Shown one piece after another: positions 31,936 through 38,689 of a stretch of 38,689 nt of DNA (positions are counted from its first letter, which is position 1; each line of letters opens with the position of its first letter). A model generated the notes under the pieces. The model saw only the letters and a list, made by a program, of their open reading frames with translations. It was not told where the DNA came from and ran no database searches. Source of the DNA: Rhodobacteraceae bacterium UBA3069 (lineage in GTDB: Bacteria; Pseudomonadota; Alphaproteobacteria; Rhodobacterales; Rhodobacteraceae); the NCBI GenBank assembly GCA_002366795.1, contig DFBX01000035.1, positions 1-38,689 on the forward strand, in the 5' to 3' direction. The translations under genes and the position numbers were made by a program.

Positions 31936-33995
31936 TCTGACGATACCGCAATTTTTGGGGCCCTTCGCGGTTGGCGGGGGGCTTTTTCGCGCAATACGCG
32001 ACTGTTCCACAGACGGGTGCCCGCGATGTCGCGGGCGCGCACGACCTCTATCCTCTTGCCGCGATCATAAAGCGCGACGGAGCCGCTTTCGCGCAGGGTT
32101 TTCGGGTCGAAAGCAAGGCAATTCAAACCGTCTGGCGCGGGCGTGTTCAGCACCACCAGATCGCCCTTGCCGCATGACAGCCCCGCCGCCGCGCGTTTGC
32201 CGCGCACATGGGTGATGGTCAGCCCGGCCAGTCGGACCCGGTCTGGCCAGCGGGTGGCGGCGGTGGCCTGCTGGGCCGCGTCGCCATCATTTTCCAGCCA
32301 GATCGAGGCGACGAACCCCGCCCCCTTGGGTTTCGACAGCGCGCGGCCCGCTGGCGTCATCACGCCGATCAGCCCGCCATCCTCGGCGATCAGGACATCG
32401 GGGCGTTCGGCCCCAGACCACAGCCAGAACGCGGTCAGCACCGGCAACGCCCCCACCATGCGGACTCGACCCTGCCAAAGCACAAGGAATAAAAAGCCAA
32501 ACGCCAGCAGTGGCAGCACGGCGGGCATCGGGCTGACGACCGCGCCGCGCGCGCCCTCCATCCCTGCGACGAGATGGGCGACAAACAGGATCCAGTCCAG
32601 ACCCAAGCCCATGATTTTCAGGGCCACCCCCTCTAGTCCGAAGGGCAACAGCAGCACGGCGATCACTGCGGCAGGGATGACCAAAACCCCCATCAACGGC
32701 ACCGACAGCAAGTTCGCAGGCAGACCATAATGGGCCATCTGGTTGAAATGCGCCGCCCCTATGGGCCCCGTCGCCAACCCCGCCACGGTCGAGGATATCA
32801 CCAACGTCACCATCGGCGCGGCCCATTTCGGCCCCATGGACCATTCGCGATCGCGGATCAGGCCGAAAATGGCGACCAATGCCGTGGTGGCGGCGAATGA
32901 CATCTGGAAACCGGGGCCAAGCAGGGCCTCGGGCCGAAGGACAAGCACGATCATCGCAGCTACGGCCACGGCCCTCAAAGACAAGGCACGGCGGTCCAGC
33001 ACCACAGCCAAAAGCACCACCGCCACCATGATGAATGCCCTTTGCGTCGCGACATTGCCGCCCGACAGCGCCAAGTAGCCCCCCGCCACCGCCAGGGCGG
33101 CCAGTGCGGCGATCTTCTTGGCCGGTATCCGCATCGCGACCGCCGGAACCAGGGCCAGGGCGATGCGGAACACCGCAAAGACGAACCCTGCCAGCAGCCC
33201 CATGTGCAGGCCCGAAATCGCCAGAAGGTGGGCCAGATTCGACACGCGCAGCGCCTGCATCGTGCCCTGTCCGATGCCAGAGCGGTCGCCGGTCATCACC
33301 GCAGCGGCAAAGCCCCCCGCCTCGCCCGGCAGGGTGGCCTGCACCCTTGCCGACAGGGCCATGCGCGCGCGAAACAGGTATTGCCCACCCTTTGGCGGTG
33401 CCAGCCGCAAGGCAGGTGTGCGGGTGTAACCCACGCCGCCAAGCCCCTGAAACCATGCATGTCTTTGGAAATCGAAGCCCCCCGGCTCGACTGGTCCGCC
33501 GGGCGGAGACAGGTGCCCGGTGGCCATGATCACATCGCCGGGCTGTGGGCCCAGTTCCTGATCGCCATGCAGCGACAGGCGCACCCTGCCGGGCGTGCGA
33601 TGTGGCGGCACGTTGTCCAGCCGAACCCGGTCCAGCGTCAGGCGCAGCGCGTCGGATGCGCTGCGGTCGATCCAGACCACGCGCCCCTCGATCGCGCCGT
33701 AATAGCGCCAGCCCATGACGGGGGATGCAACGTCATGGGCGCGCCATCCGGCCAGACAGAACCCTGCCGCCAGCAGTGAAACGGCCCAGAACACCGGCGC
33801 TACATCAGCCATCCGCCATGCCGCAAGCCCCGCCACCAAGGCCAAAGCCCCAAGCCATGGATAGGCCGACCCCGCAGGTTCATGGCCGATTGCGAAATAC
33901 CCGCCAATCCCGGCTGCAAAGCAAACCGGAGCCCAAGGGAACAAGGCCCCCCGCTGCGCCGCAAGCGCGGCCTGTATCAGATGGCGAAAGCGCAA
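31929..33995 (-). CDS. comEC: ComEC/Rec2 family DNA uptake channel
   Basis: 688 residues. An N-terminal DUF4131 membrane region, then the competence domain with ISGLHMGLLAG (the SGLH signature) and many hydrophobic helices. The usual C-terminal metallo-beta-lactamase domain is lacking; instead there is a shorter soluble tail, as in other Rhodobacteraceae. It moves single-stranded DNA across the inner membrane; in Rhodobacter capsulatus ComEC is needed to receive gene transfer agent DNA. A CtrA-like box lies 57-72 bp before its start. It shares 7 bp with the end of lexA. Confidence 0.93.
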   Translation of the reverse strand: MRFRHLIQAALAAQRGALFPWAPVCFAAGIGGYFAIGHEPAGSAYPWLGALALVAGLAAWRMADVAPVFWAVSLLAAGFCLAGWRAHDVASPVMGWRYYGAIEGRVVWIDRSASDALRLTLDRVRLDNVPPHRTPGRVRLSLHGDQELGPQPGDVIMATGHLSPPGGPVEPGGFDFQRHAWFQGLGGVGYTRTPALRLAPPKGGQYLFRARMALSARVQATLPGEAGGFAAAVMTGDRSGIGQGTMQALRVSNLAHLLAISGLHMGLLAGFVFAVFRIALALVPAVAMRIPAKKIAALAALAVAGGYLALSGGNVATQRAFIMVAVVLLAVVLDRRALSLRAVAVAAMIVLVLRPEALLGPGFQMSFAATTALVAIFGLIRDREWSMGPKWAAPMVTLVISSTVAGLATGPIGAAHFNQMAHYGLPANLLSVPLMGVLVIPAAVIAVLLLPFGLEGVALKIMGLGLDWILFVAHLVAGMEGARGAVVSPMPAVLPLLAFGFLFLVLWQGRVRMVGALPVLTAFWLWSGAERPDVLIAEDGGLIGVMTPAGRALSKPKGAGFVASIWLENDGDAAQQATAATRWPDRVRLAGLTITHVRGKRAAAGLSCGKGDLVVLNTPAPDGLNCLAFDPKTLRESGSVALYDRGKRIEVVRARDIAGTRLWNSRVLREKAPRQPRRAPKIAVSSDQ

Positions 33996-34051
33996 CCCTT
34001 GCTCCTGTCATGGTGCGCGGATAGACAGTTCCCAACGCTAGACCATCCTTG

Positions 34052-34067
34052 GTTACCGAAAGGTTAA
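34052..34067 (-). promoter_or_regulatory. CtrA-like box upstream of comEC
   Basis: On the minus strand TTAACCTTTCGGTAAC matches TTAA-N7-TTAAC with one mismatch. It lies 57-72 bp upstream of the comEC start and only 9-25 bp before the divergent gltX ATG, so comEC is the likelier target. Confidence 0.5.
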
Positions 34068-34076
34068 ATCCTCCCC

Positions 34077-35489
34077 ATGTCCGACCAGAACACCGCCCAA
34101 GTCGTCACCCGTTTCGCCCCCTCCCCGACCGGATACCTGCATATCGGCGGCGCGCGCACGGCGCTGTTCAACTGGCTTTACGCCCGTGGGCGCGGCGGCA
34201 AGTTCCTGCTGCGGATCGAGGATACGGACCGCGAACGCTCTACCCCCGAGGCGACGGCGGCGATCCTGAAAGGCATGGACTGGCTGGGCCTTGACCATGA
34301 CGGCGAGGTAATCAGCCAGTTCGAACGCGCCCCCCGCCATGCCGAGGTGGCGCAGCAGCTGCTGGCCGAGGGCAAGGCCTACAAGTGTTTCGCAACGCAG
34401 GACGAGATCGCCGCCTTCCGCGAATCCGCCAAGGCCGAGGGGCGTTCGACCCTGTATCGCAGCCCCTGGCGCGATGCCGCGGCGGACACCCATCCCGACG
34501 CGCCCTACGTGGTTCGCATCAAGGCCCCGCAGGACGGCGCGACCGTGATCGAGGACAAGGTGCAGGGCGATGTGACGATTCGCAACGATCAGCTTGACGA
34601 TATGGTGCTTCTGCGCTCGGACGGGACGCCCGTTTACATGCTGGCCGTGGTGGTGGACGACCACGATATGGGCGTGACCCACGTGATCCGCGGCGACGAC
34701 CATCTGAACAATGCCGCGCGGCAGATGATGATCTACAATGCCATGGGTTGGGACGTGCCGGTCTGGGCGCATATCCCGCTGATCCACGGGCCGGACGGCA
34801 AGAAACTGTCGAAACGACACGGCGCGCTTGGGGTCGAGGAATACCAGACCATGGGCTATCCCGCCGCCGCGATGCGCAACTACCTGGCCCGGCTTGGCTG
34901 GTCACACGGAGATGACGAATTTTTCACCGATGCGCAGGCATTGGAGTGGTTCGACTTGGGGGGAATCGGCAAGAGCCCTGCCCGTTTCGACTTCAAGAAA
35001 CTGGAAAACCTCAGCGGGCAGCATATGTCTGCACTGGACGATGCCGCGCTGCTGCATGAATTGCAGGCATATCTTGTGGCAGCCGAACAACCTGTCCTGC
35101 CTGACGCGAAGATTTCGATGATGGAACAGGCCATCCCGTTCTTGAAAATCAGCGCAAAGACCTTCCCGCAACTTATTGAGAAGGCCCATTTTCTTCTGGC
35201 TGACCGACCGCTGGACATCGAAGAGAAAGCCGCGAAAAATCTGGATAATGTATCCCGTGGTATACTGACTGAATTGACGCCGCATCTGCAAAATGCTAGC
35301 TGGAGCCGGAACGATCTGGAACACCTCCTGAACCGTTTCGCAGAAGACAGGGATATGAAGTTCGGCAAGCTTGCCGGGCCTTTACGCGCCGCCCTTGCGG
35401 GCCGCGCGGCAACCCCGAGTGTCTTTGATATGATGCTGGTCCTCGGGCGTGAGGAAACGACCGCCCGGCTGACCGAGGCCGGAACCTGA
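34077..35489 (+). CDS. gltX: Glutamate--tRNA ligase
   Basis: 470 residues, class I synthetase. HIGH-type motif HIGG at 22-25 (PSPTGYLHIGGART), KMSKS-type motif KLSKR at 243-247, tRNA acceptor-binding VTHVIRGDDHLNN region, and a C-terminal anticodon-binding helical domain. Charges tRNA(Glu); whether it also misacylates tRNA(Gln), as in many alphaproteobacteria, cannot be seen from the sequence. Alphaproteobacteria often carry two gltX copies. Confidence 0.96.
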   Translation: MSDQNTAQVVTRFAPSPTGYLHIGGARTALFNWLYARGRGGKFLLRIEDTDRERSTPEATAAILKGMDWLGLDHDGEVISQFERAPRHAEVAQQLLAEGKAYKCFATQDEIAAFRESAKAEGRSTLYRSPWRDAAADTHPDAPYVVRIKAPQDGATVIEDKVQGDVTIRNDQLDDMVLLRSDGTPVYMLAVVVDDHDMGVTHVIRGDDHLNNAARQMMIYNAMGWDVPVWAHIPLIHGPDGKKLSKRHGALGVEEYQTMGYPAAAMRNYLARLGWSHGDDEFFTDAQALEWFDLGGIGKSPARFDFKKLENLSGQHMSALDDAALLHELQAYLVAAEQPVLPDAKISMMEQAIPFLKISAKTFPQLIEKAHFLLADRPLDIEEKAAKNLDNVSRGILTELTPHLQNASWSRNDLEHLLNRFAEDRDMKFGKLAGPLRAALAGRAATPSVFDMMLVLGREETTARLTEAGT

Positions 35490-35508
35490 CGTGGAAACCG
35501 AATCTCGG

Positions 35509-35523
35509 TTAACCGCGCGGTAA
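35509..35523 (+). promoter_or_regulatory. Second TTAACC-N3-CGGTAA motif, before gltA
   Basis: TTAACCGCGCGGTAA repeats the outer 12 positions of the comEC/gltX motif (TTAACC...CGGTAA) and lies 62 bp upstream of the gltA start. It is a CtrA-type half-match (TTAA-N7-GTAA) and nearly palindromic. Confidence 0.4.
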
Positions 35524-35584
35524 GTTTCGAGGGATTAAAACGCCCGTGTGGTCCGCACATGAGGCCAGTGAGGAAGGGATGAAT

Positions 35585-36880
35585 ATGACTGAATCCACCA
35601 AGAATGCCACGCTTAGCTTCGACGGAAAGACGTTCGAACTGCCGATGTTTTCGCCGACTGCGGGGCCCGATGTCATCGACATCCGCAAGCTGTATGCACA
35701 GGCCGATGTGTTTACCTATGACCCCGGTTTCACCTCGACCGCGTCCTGCGACAGCACCATCACCTTTATCGATGGCGCCGAAGGCGTGCTGCTGCACCGC
35801 GGCTATCCCATCGACCAACTGGCCGAGAAATCGCATTTCCTCGAAGTGTGCTACCTGCTGCTGTACGGCGAGCTGCCGACCGCCGCCAAGCTGGAAGATT
35901 TCGAAACCCGCGTGACTCGTCACACCATGGTGCATGAGCAGATGCACAACTTCTTCCGCGGGTTCCGCCGCGACGCGCACCCGATGGCCACCATGGTTGG
36001 TGTCGTCGGTGCCATGTCCGCCTTTTATGCCGATAGTGCAGATGTCAGCGACCCGTGGCAGCGCGAGGTCGCCTCGATCCGTCTGATCGCGAAACTGCCG
36101 ACGATTGCCGCGATGGCCTATAAGTATTCGATCGGCCAGCCCTTCGTGTATCCGCGCAACGATCTGGATTACGCGGCCAACTTCCTGAACATGTGCTTCT
36201 CGGTTCCGGCCGAGAAATACGAGGTGAACCCGATCCTTGCCCGCGCAATGGACCGTATCTTTACCCTGCATGCCGACCACGAGCAGAACGCCTCTACTTC
36301 GACCGTGCGCCTGGCGTCTTCCTCAGGGGCGAACCCGTTTGCCTGTATCGCCGCCGGTATCGCCTGCCTTTGGGGTCCGGCCCATGGCGGCGCAAACCAG
36401 GCCTGCCTGGAAATGCTGCGCGAGATCGGGACGGTGGACCGCATCCCCGAATTCATCGCCCGCGCCAAGGACAAGGACGATCCGTTCCGCCTGATGGGCT
36501 TTGGTCACCGCGTTTATAAAAACTTCGACCCGCGCGCCAAGGTGATGAAACAGTCTGCGGACGAGGTGCTGGACCTGCTGGGCGTGGAAAACAACCCGAC
36601 CCTGCAAGTTGCCAAGGAACTGGAGAAACAGGCGCTGGCCGATCCCTATTTCGCGGAAAAGAAACTGTTCCCGAATGTCGATTTCTATTCGGGTATCATC
36701 CTCGAAGCGATGGGTTTCCCGACCTCGATGTTCACGCCGATCTTCGCGCTGTCGCGCACCATCGGCTGGGTCAGCCAGTGGCGCGAGATGATCGCGGATC
36801 CGCAAATGAAAATCGGCCGCCCGCGCCAGCTTTATCTGGGCGAGACGCAGCGCGATTATGTGAATGTCGAAGACCGCTGA
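35585..36880 (+). CDS. gltA: Citrate synthase, type II
   Basis: 431 residues from ATG 35585, matching the usual alphaproteobacterial N-terminus; the ATG at 35579 would crowd the AGGAAGG ribosome site. Condenses acetyl-CoA and oxaloacetate in the TCA cycle. Catalytic residues lie in TLHADHEQNAS, GPAHGGANQA, GFGHRVYKNFDPRA and NVDFYSG. The N-terminal part with TSTASCDSTITF places it in the hexameric, NADH-sensitive type of Gram-negative bacteria (family inference). Confidence 0.97.
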   Translation: MTESTKNATLSFDGKTFELPMFSPTAGPDVIDIRKLYAQADVFTYDPGFTSTASCDSTITFIDGAEGVLLHRGYPIDQLAEKSHFLEVCYLLLYGELPTAAKLEDFETRVTRHTMVHEQMHNFFRGFRRDAHPMATMVGVVGAMSAFYADSADVSDPWQREVASIRLIAKLPTIAAMAYKYSIGQPFVYPRNDLDYAANFLNMCFSVPAEKYEVNPILARAMDRIFTLHADHEQNASTSTVRLASSSGANPFACIAAGIACLWGPAHGGANQACLEMLREIGTVDRIPEFIARAKDKDDPFRLMGFGHRVYKNFDPRAKVMKQSADEVLDLLGVENNPTLQVAKELEKQALADPYFAEKKLFPNVDFYSGIILEAMGFPTSMFTPIFALSRTIGWVSQWREMIADPQMKIGRPRQLYLGETQRDYVNVEDR

Positions 36881-36905
36881 TTCTGAGCAATCGCATCACC
36901 ACAAC

Positions 36906-36935
36906 AAAAAGGCGCACCTTCGGGGGCGCCTTTTT
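36906..36935 (+). terminator. Terminator after gltA
   Basis: AAAAAGGCGC (36906-36915) pairs with GCGCCTTTTT (36926-36935); loop ACCTTCGGGG; followed by CTTTT. Strong intrinsic terminator. Confidence 0.92.
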
Positions 36936-36936
36936 C

Positions 36937-36971
36937 TTTTGCCTGAAATTCAGGCAAAAAAATGCATTTTT
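36937..36971. repeat. Two adjacent palindromes between gltA and the surface gene
   Basis: A perfect 11+1+11 palindrome (36937-36959, arms TTTTGCCTGAA / TTCAGGCAAAA around one A) abuts AAAAATGCATTTTT (36958-36971). The A-rich flanks could act as a second terminator in either direction or as operator sites before the gene at 37088. Confidence 0.65.
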
Positions 36972-37087
36972 CAATCATTGGCGGGCCACTCGTCGCAATA
37001 AGGCCGCTTTTCCACCCATTTCTGACCATGAAAACCCAGCAAAACCAGCTTGGGGACATTGAAAACTGCACAAGGAAACACCTGAAA

Positions 37088-38011
37088 ATGAGCGAGATGA
37101 GCTTTATCCTCGAAGGGGACGTCAACATCTCTGTCACCGTTACCGAACTGCCCGGTGGCGAGCTGCAATTCACCGTGGAAGTGTTGGATGACACCGGTTC
37201 GATCGGTGATCTGAACGCCATGTACATGGACTTCGCCGATGATAGCCTGACCAGCGGCATGGTCATCTCGGGCGAGGACGTGACCGGCACCGCGCTGAAG
37301 GTCGATGGCGTCACCAAGGTGGACAACTACACCAATATGAACGGTGAAGTGATCAAAGAATTCGACAAGTTCGATGTAGGCGTCCAGTTCGGCACTGCCG
37401 GCATTTCCGAGGATGACATCCGCGTCACAACCTTCACCCTGTCGCACAGTGATACGGATCTGACGCTCGACACGATCTCGCTTCAGGATTTCGGCTTCCG
37501 CCTGACCTCGGTCGGCGAGGAAGACGGCAGCCGCGACGGCTCGATCAAGATGGGCGGAACCGCCCCCGAAGCGCCCGCCAACACCGGTGCCATCGCCGTG
37601 GTGGACGTGGTCTACGTCAACTCTGATTCCGGTCTGGGCGATGCGGACCAATTCGAATTCATCAACGGCGAAGTGAACGGTTCTGTCCTGAACAACGACA
37701 CCAATCTGGACGGCACCGCCTACACCGGCACCGTGACGGCCGTGAACGGCGACGAGGCCAATGTGGGCCAGTTGGTGCCCGGATCGAACGGGGGCTACCT
37801 GCTGGTCACCGCCGACGGGTCCACCGATTTTACCGCCTATGACGAATTTGGCGAGAATGAATTTGACCACCTGGCCGCGTTTGAAATCCAGGACACCGAA
37901 TTCACCTACACGATCGAGGGCGGTTCGACCGCGACGCTGGTCTATAGCGTCTCGGGTGTGGGCGACCTTGGCGGCGGCGGCGGCGATGGTGGCGGCGGCA
38001 TCTTCGGCTGA
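37088..38011 (+). CDS. Acidic repeat-type surface/T1SS protein with VCBS-like domain
   Basis: 307 residues from ATG 37088, behind AAGGAAA; in-frame ATGs at 36962 and 37028 lie in the palindrome region and are unlikely. No signal peptide. Residues 1-165 are a Gly/Asp/Thr-rich beta domain (NISVTVTELPGGELQFTVEV, SLTSGMVISGEDVTGTALKV), a pattern I associate with N-terminal parts of roseobacter type I secreted proteins. Residues 180-295 resemble a VCBS/cadherin-like repeat (GEVNGSVLNNDTNLDG, then VTAVNG). The tail is glycine-only rich (GGGGGDGGGGIFG). Very acidic, so Ca2+ binding and secretion are likely; role (adhesion, matrix) is inferred. Followed by a terminator and the RTX gene. Confidence 0.7.
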   Translation: MSEMSFILEGDVNISVTVTELPGGELQFTVEVLDDTGSIGDLNAMYMDFADDSLTSGMVISGEDVTGTALKVDGVTKVDNYTNMNGEVIKEFDKFDVGVQFGTAGISEDDIRVTTFTLSHSDTDLTLDTISLQDFGFRLTSVGEEDGSRDGSIKMGGTAPEAPANTGAIAVVDVVYVNSDSGLGDADQFEFINGEVNGSVLNNDTNLDGTAYTGTVTAVNGDEANVGQLVPGSNGGYLLVTADGSTDFTAYDEFGENEFDHLAAFEIQDTEFTYTIEGGSTATLVYSVSGVGDLGGGGGDGGGGIFG

Positions 38012-38025
38012 TCTCAGCGTTTTCC

Positions 38026-38051
38026 AAAGGGCGGCCCGCGGGTCGCCCTTT
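38026..38051 (+). terminator. Terminator after the surface-protein gene
   Basis: AAAGGGCG (38026-38033) / CGCCCTTT (38044-38051) with a GC loop, followed by TTACTTTT. Confidence 0.8.
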
Positions 38052-38167
38052 TACTTTTCGTAAATCATTGAATTTTAATCAGTATTCCAATCAAATTCGT
38101 GGCGCATTCAGCCATATTTTTACCCCGCAACGCGATCCTGTCCGCATCGAGCACAGGAGGCGATGCA

Positions 38168-38473
38168 ATGGCATTCGTGGCAATTTTACTGGCGATGGGG
38201 CTGATGGCCGGATTTGCAGGACTGGGTGGTGGCGACGACGATGGCCTGTCCGGCGAGGGCACCAATAAAAGCGACAAGATTGCGGGCGGTGCAGGGCCCG
38301 ACACGATAGACGGTGGCGACGGGGCCGACCTGATCCTTGGATATGAAGGCAACGACGTTATCGAGGGTGGCGGCGGCCATGACTGGATTTTCGCTCTGGA
38401 CGGGGCCGACCTAGTCACCGGCAGCGGCGGCAACGATGTCGTCTCGGGTGGGGAAGGCGCGGATACGATTATA
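38168..38473 (+). pseudogene. RTX calcium-binding protein, cut by an IS
   Basis: AGGAGG sits seven bases before ATG 38168. The first 25 residues form a membrane/anchor segment (MAFVAILLAMGLMAGFAG), followed by DDDGLSGEG and about seven RTX nonapeptide repeats (GGAGPDTIDGG, GADLILGYEGNDVIEGG, GNDVVSGGEGADTI). RTX repeats bind Ca2+ after type I secretion. At 38472 the repeats break off and IS630 sequence begins, so the normal C-terminus (secretion signal) is lost, as far as can be seen. The frame runs on through the IS without a stop into the transposase start. Original length unknown. Confidence 0.75.
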
Positions 38474-38689
38474 CTGCGAGTCCTTGAACACCCGAGAACA
38501 CCCGAAGAACTGCTTGACGATTTAGGCGTAGTAGATTCAGGTCGATGCATGATCCGCCCGAGTTTTCTCTCTTCTCCCGCCCGCCTCGAATTGCTGGCTT
38601 GTGTGAAGCGTCAGCGTGAAGATCACGGGATTGCCCGTCGGGCGAATGCGCTGTTGTTGCTCGATGATGGGATGTCGTGTGCGCAGGTC
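38472..38689 (+). mobile_element. IS630-family element, left end only
   Basis: The insertion follows a TA (38472-38473), the target that IS630 elements duplicate; IS sequence appears to start with CTGCGAGTCC. A tandem 10-bp unit GAACACCCGA occurs twice (38486-38505) inside the end and may be a transposase-binding site. The element continues beyond the window, so its right end and length are unseen. Confidence 0.7.
38549..38689 (+). CDS. IS630-family transposase, N-terminal fragment
   Basis: 47 codons visible from ATG 38549, no stop before the window end. MIRPSFLSSPARLELLACVK followed by QREDHGIARRANALLLLDDG matches the N-terminal HTH region of IS630 transposases common in roseobacters. The DDE catalytic part would lie beyond the window. 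It is in the same frame as the RTX gene upstream. Confidence 0.8.
   Translation, partial: MIRPSFLSSPARLELLACVKRQREDHGIARRANALLLLDDGMSCAQV

Overview
The window reads as a chromosomal segment of a GC-rich alphaproteobacterium of the Rhodobacteraceae (roseobacter group). This rests on gene families and order (trpG-trpD-trpC-moaC-moeA-lexA / comEC / gltX / gltA; a DUF2849-sulfite reductase-APS reductase-DUF934-Fpr sulfur operon beside an Lrp-type gene), on a direct-repeat SOS box GAAC-N7-GAAC before lexA, and on family-typical Hint-domain and RTX proteins. The genus cannot be named from the sequence alone.

Layout. 1-2.3 kb: 3' end of an M20 peptidase, a fasciclin lipoprotein and an SDR dehydrogenase. 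2.5-5.3 kb: two Fe-S assembly genes (sufT, sufA type) separated by a SatD/DUF3307 pair that seems to have its own leaderless promoter, then a TfoX-like gene with an in-frame amber codon. 5.4-7.6 kb: lrgA, a frameshifted lrgB and a Hint-domain gene with two compensating frameshifts. 7.8-13.2 kb: tpiA, facing a minus-strand cysK-mscS-alaX operon. 13.2-14.4 kb: a compositionally different patch with one orphan, possibly immunity-like, gene. 14.5-17.4 kb: dctB/dctD-type two-component genes whose regulator lacks the sigma-54 contact loop. 17.6-22.4 kb: an Lrp-type regulator divergent from the assimilatory sulfate/sulfite reduction operon. 22.5-25.1 kb: small Ala-rich anchored protein, infC (probable AUA start), a methyltransferase and an RluE-type pseudouridine synthase. 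25.2-26.8 kb: a divergent polysaccharide deacetylase. 27.1-31.9 kb: trpGDC-moaC-moeA, tightly overlapped, then lexA. 31.9-36.9 kb: comEC (minus), gltX and gltA. 37.1 kb to the end: an acidic surface-type protein and a small RTX gene cut by an IS630-family element that runs out of the window.

How genes work together. Cysteine synthesis is covered twice: APS and sulfite reduction with a dedicated ferredoxin reductase at 18-22 kb, and the final O-acetylserine step (cysK) at 12-13 kb behind a palindrome overlapping its predicted -10 box. Tryptophan, molybdopterin and SOS genes share one dense unit. I see no CRISPR array, prophage or obvious new defence system. The strongest unusual signals are regulatory (leaderless satD promoter with a duplicated element, twin CAAC-loop hairpins before the sulfur operon, a TTAACC-N3-CGGTAA motif on both sides of gltX, the AUA start of infC) and degenerative (four lesions within 2.1 kb, and the RTX/IS630 junction that stays in frame).
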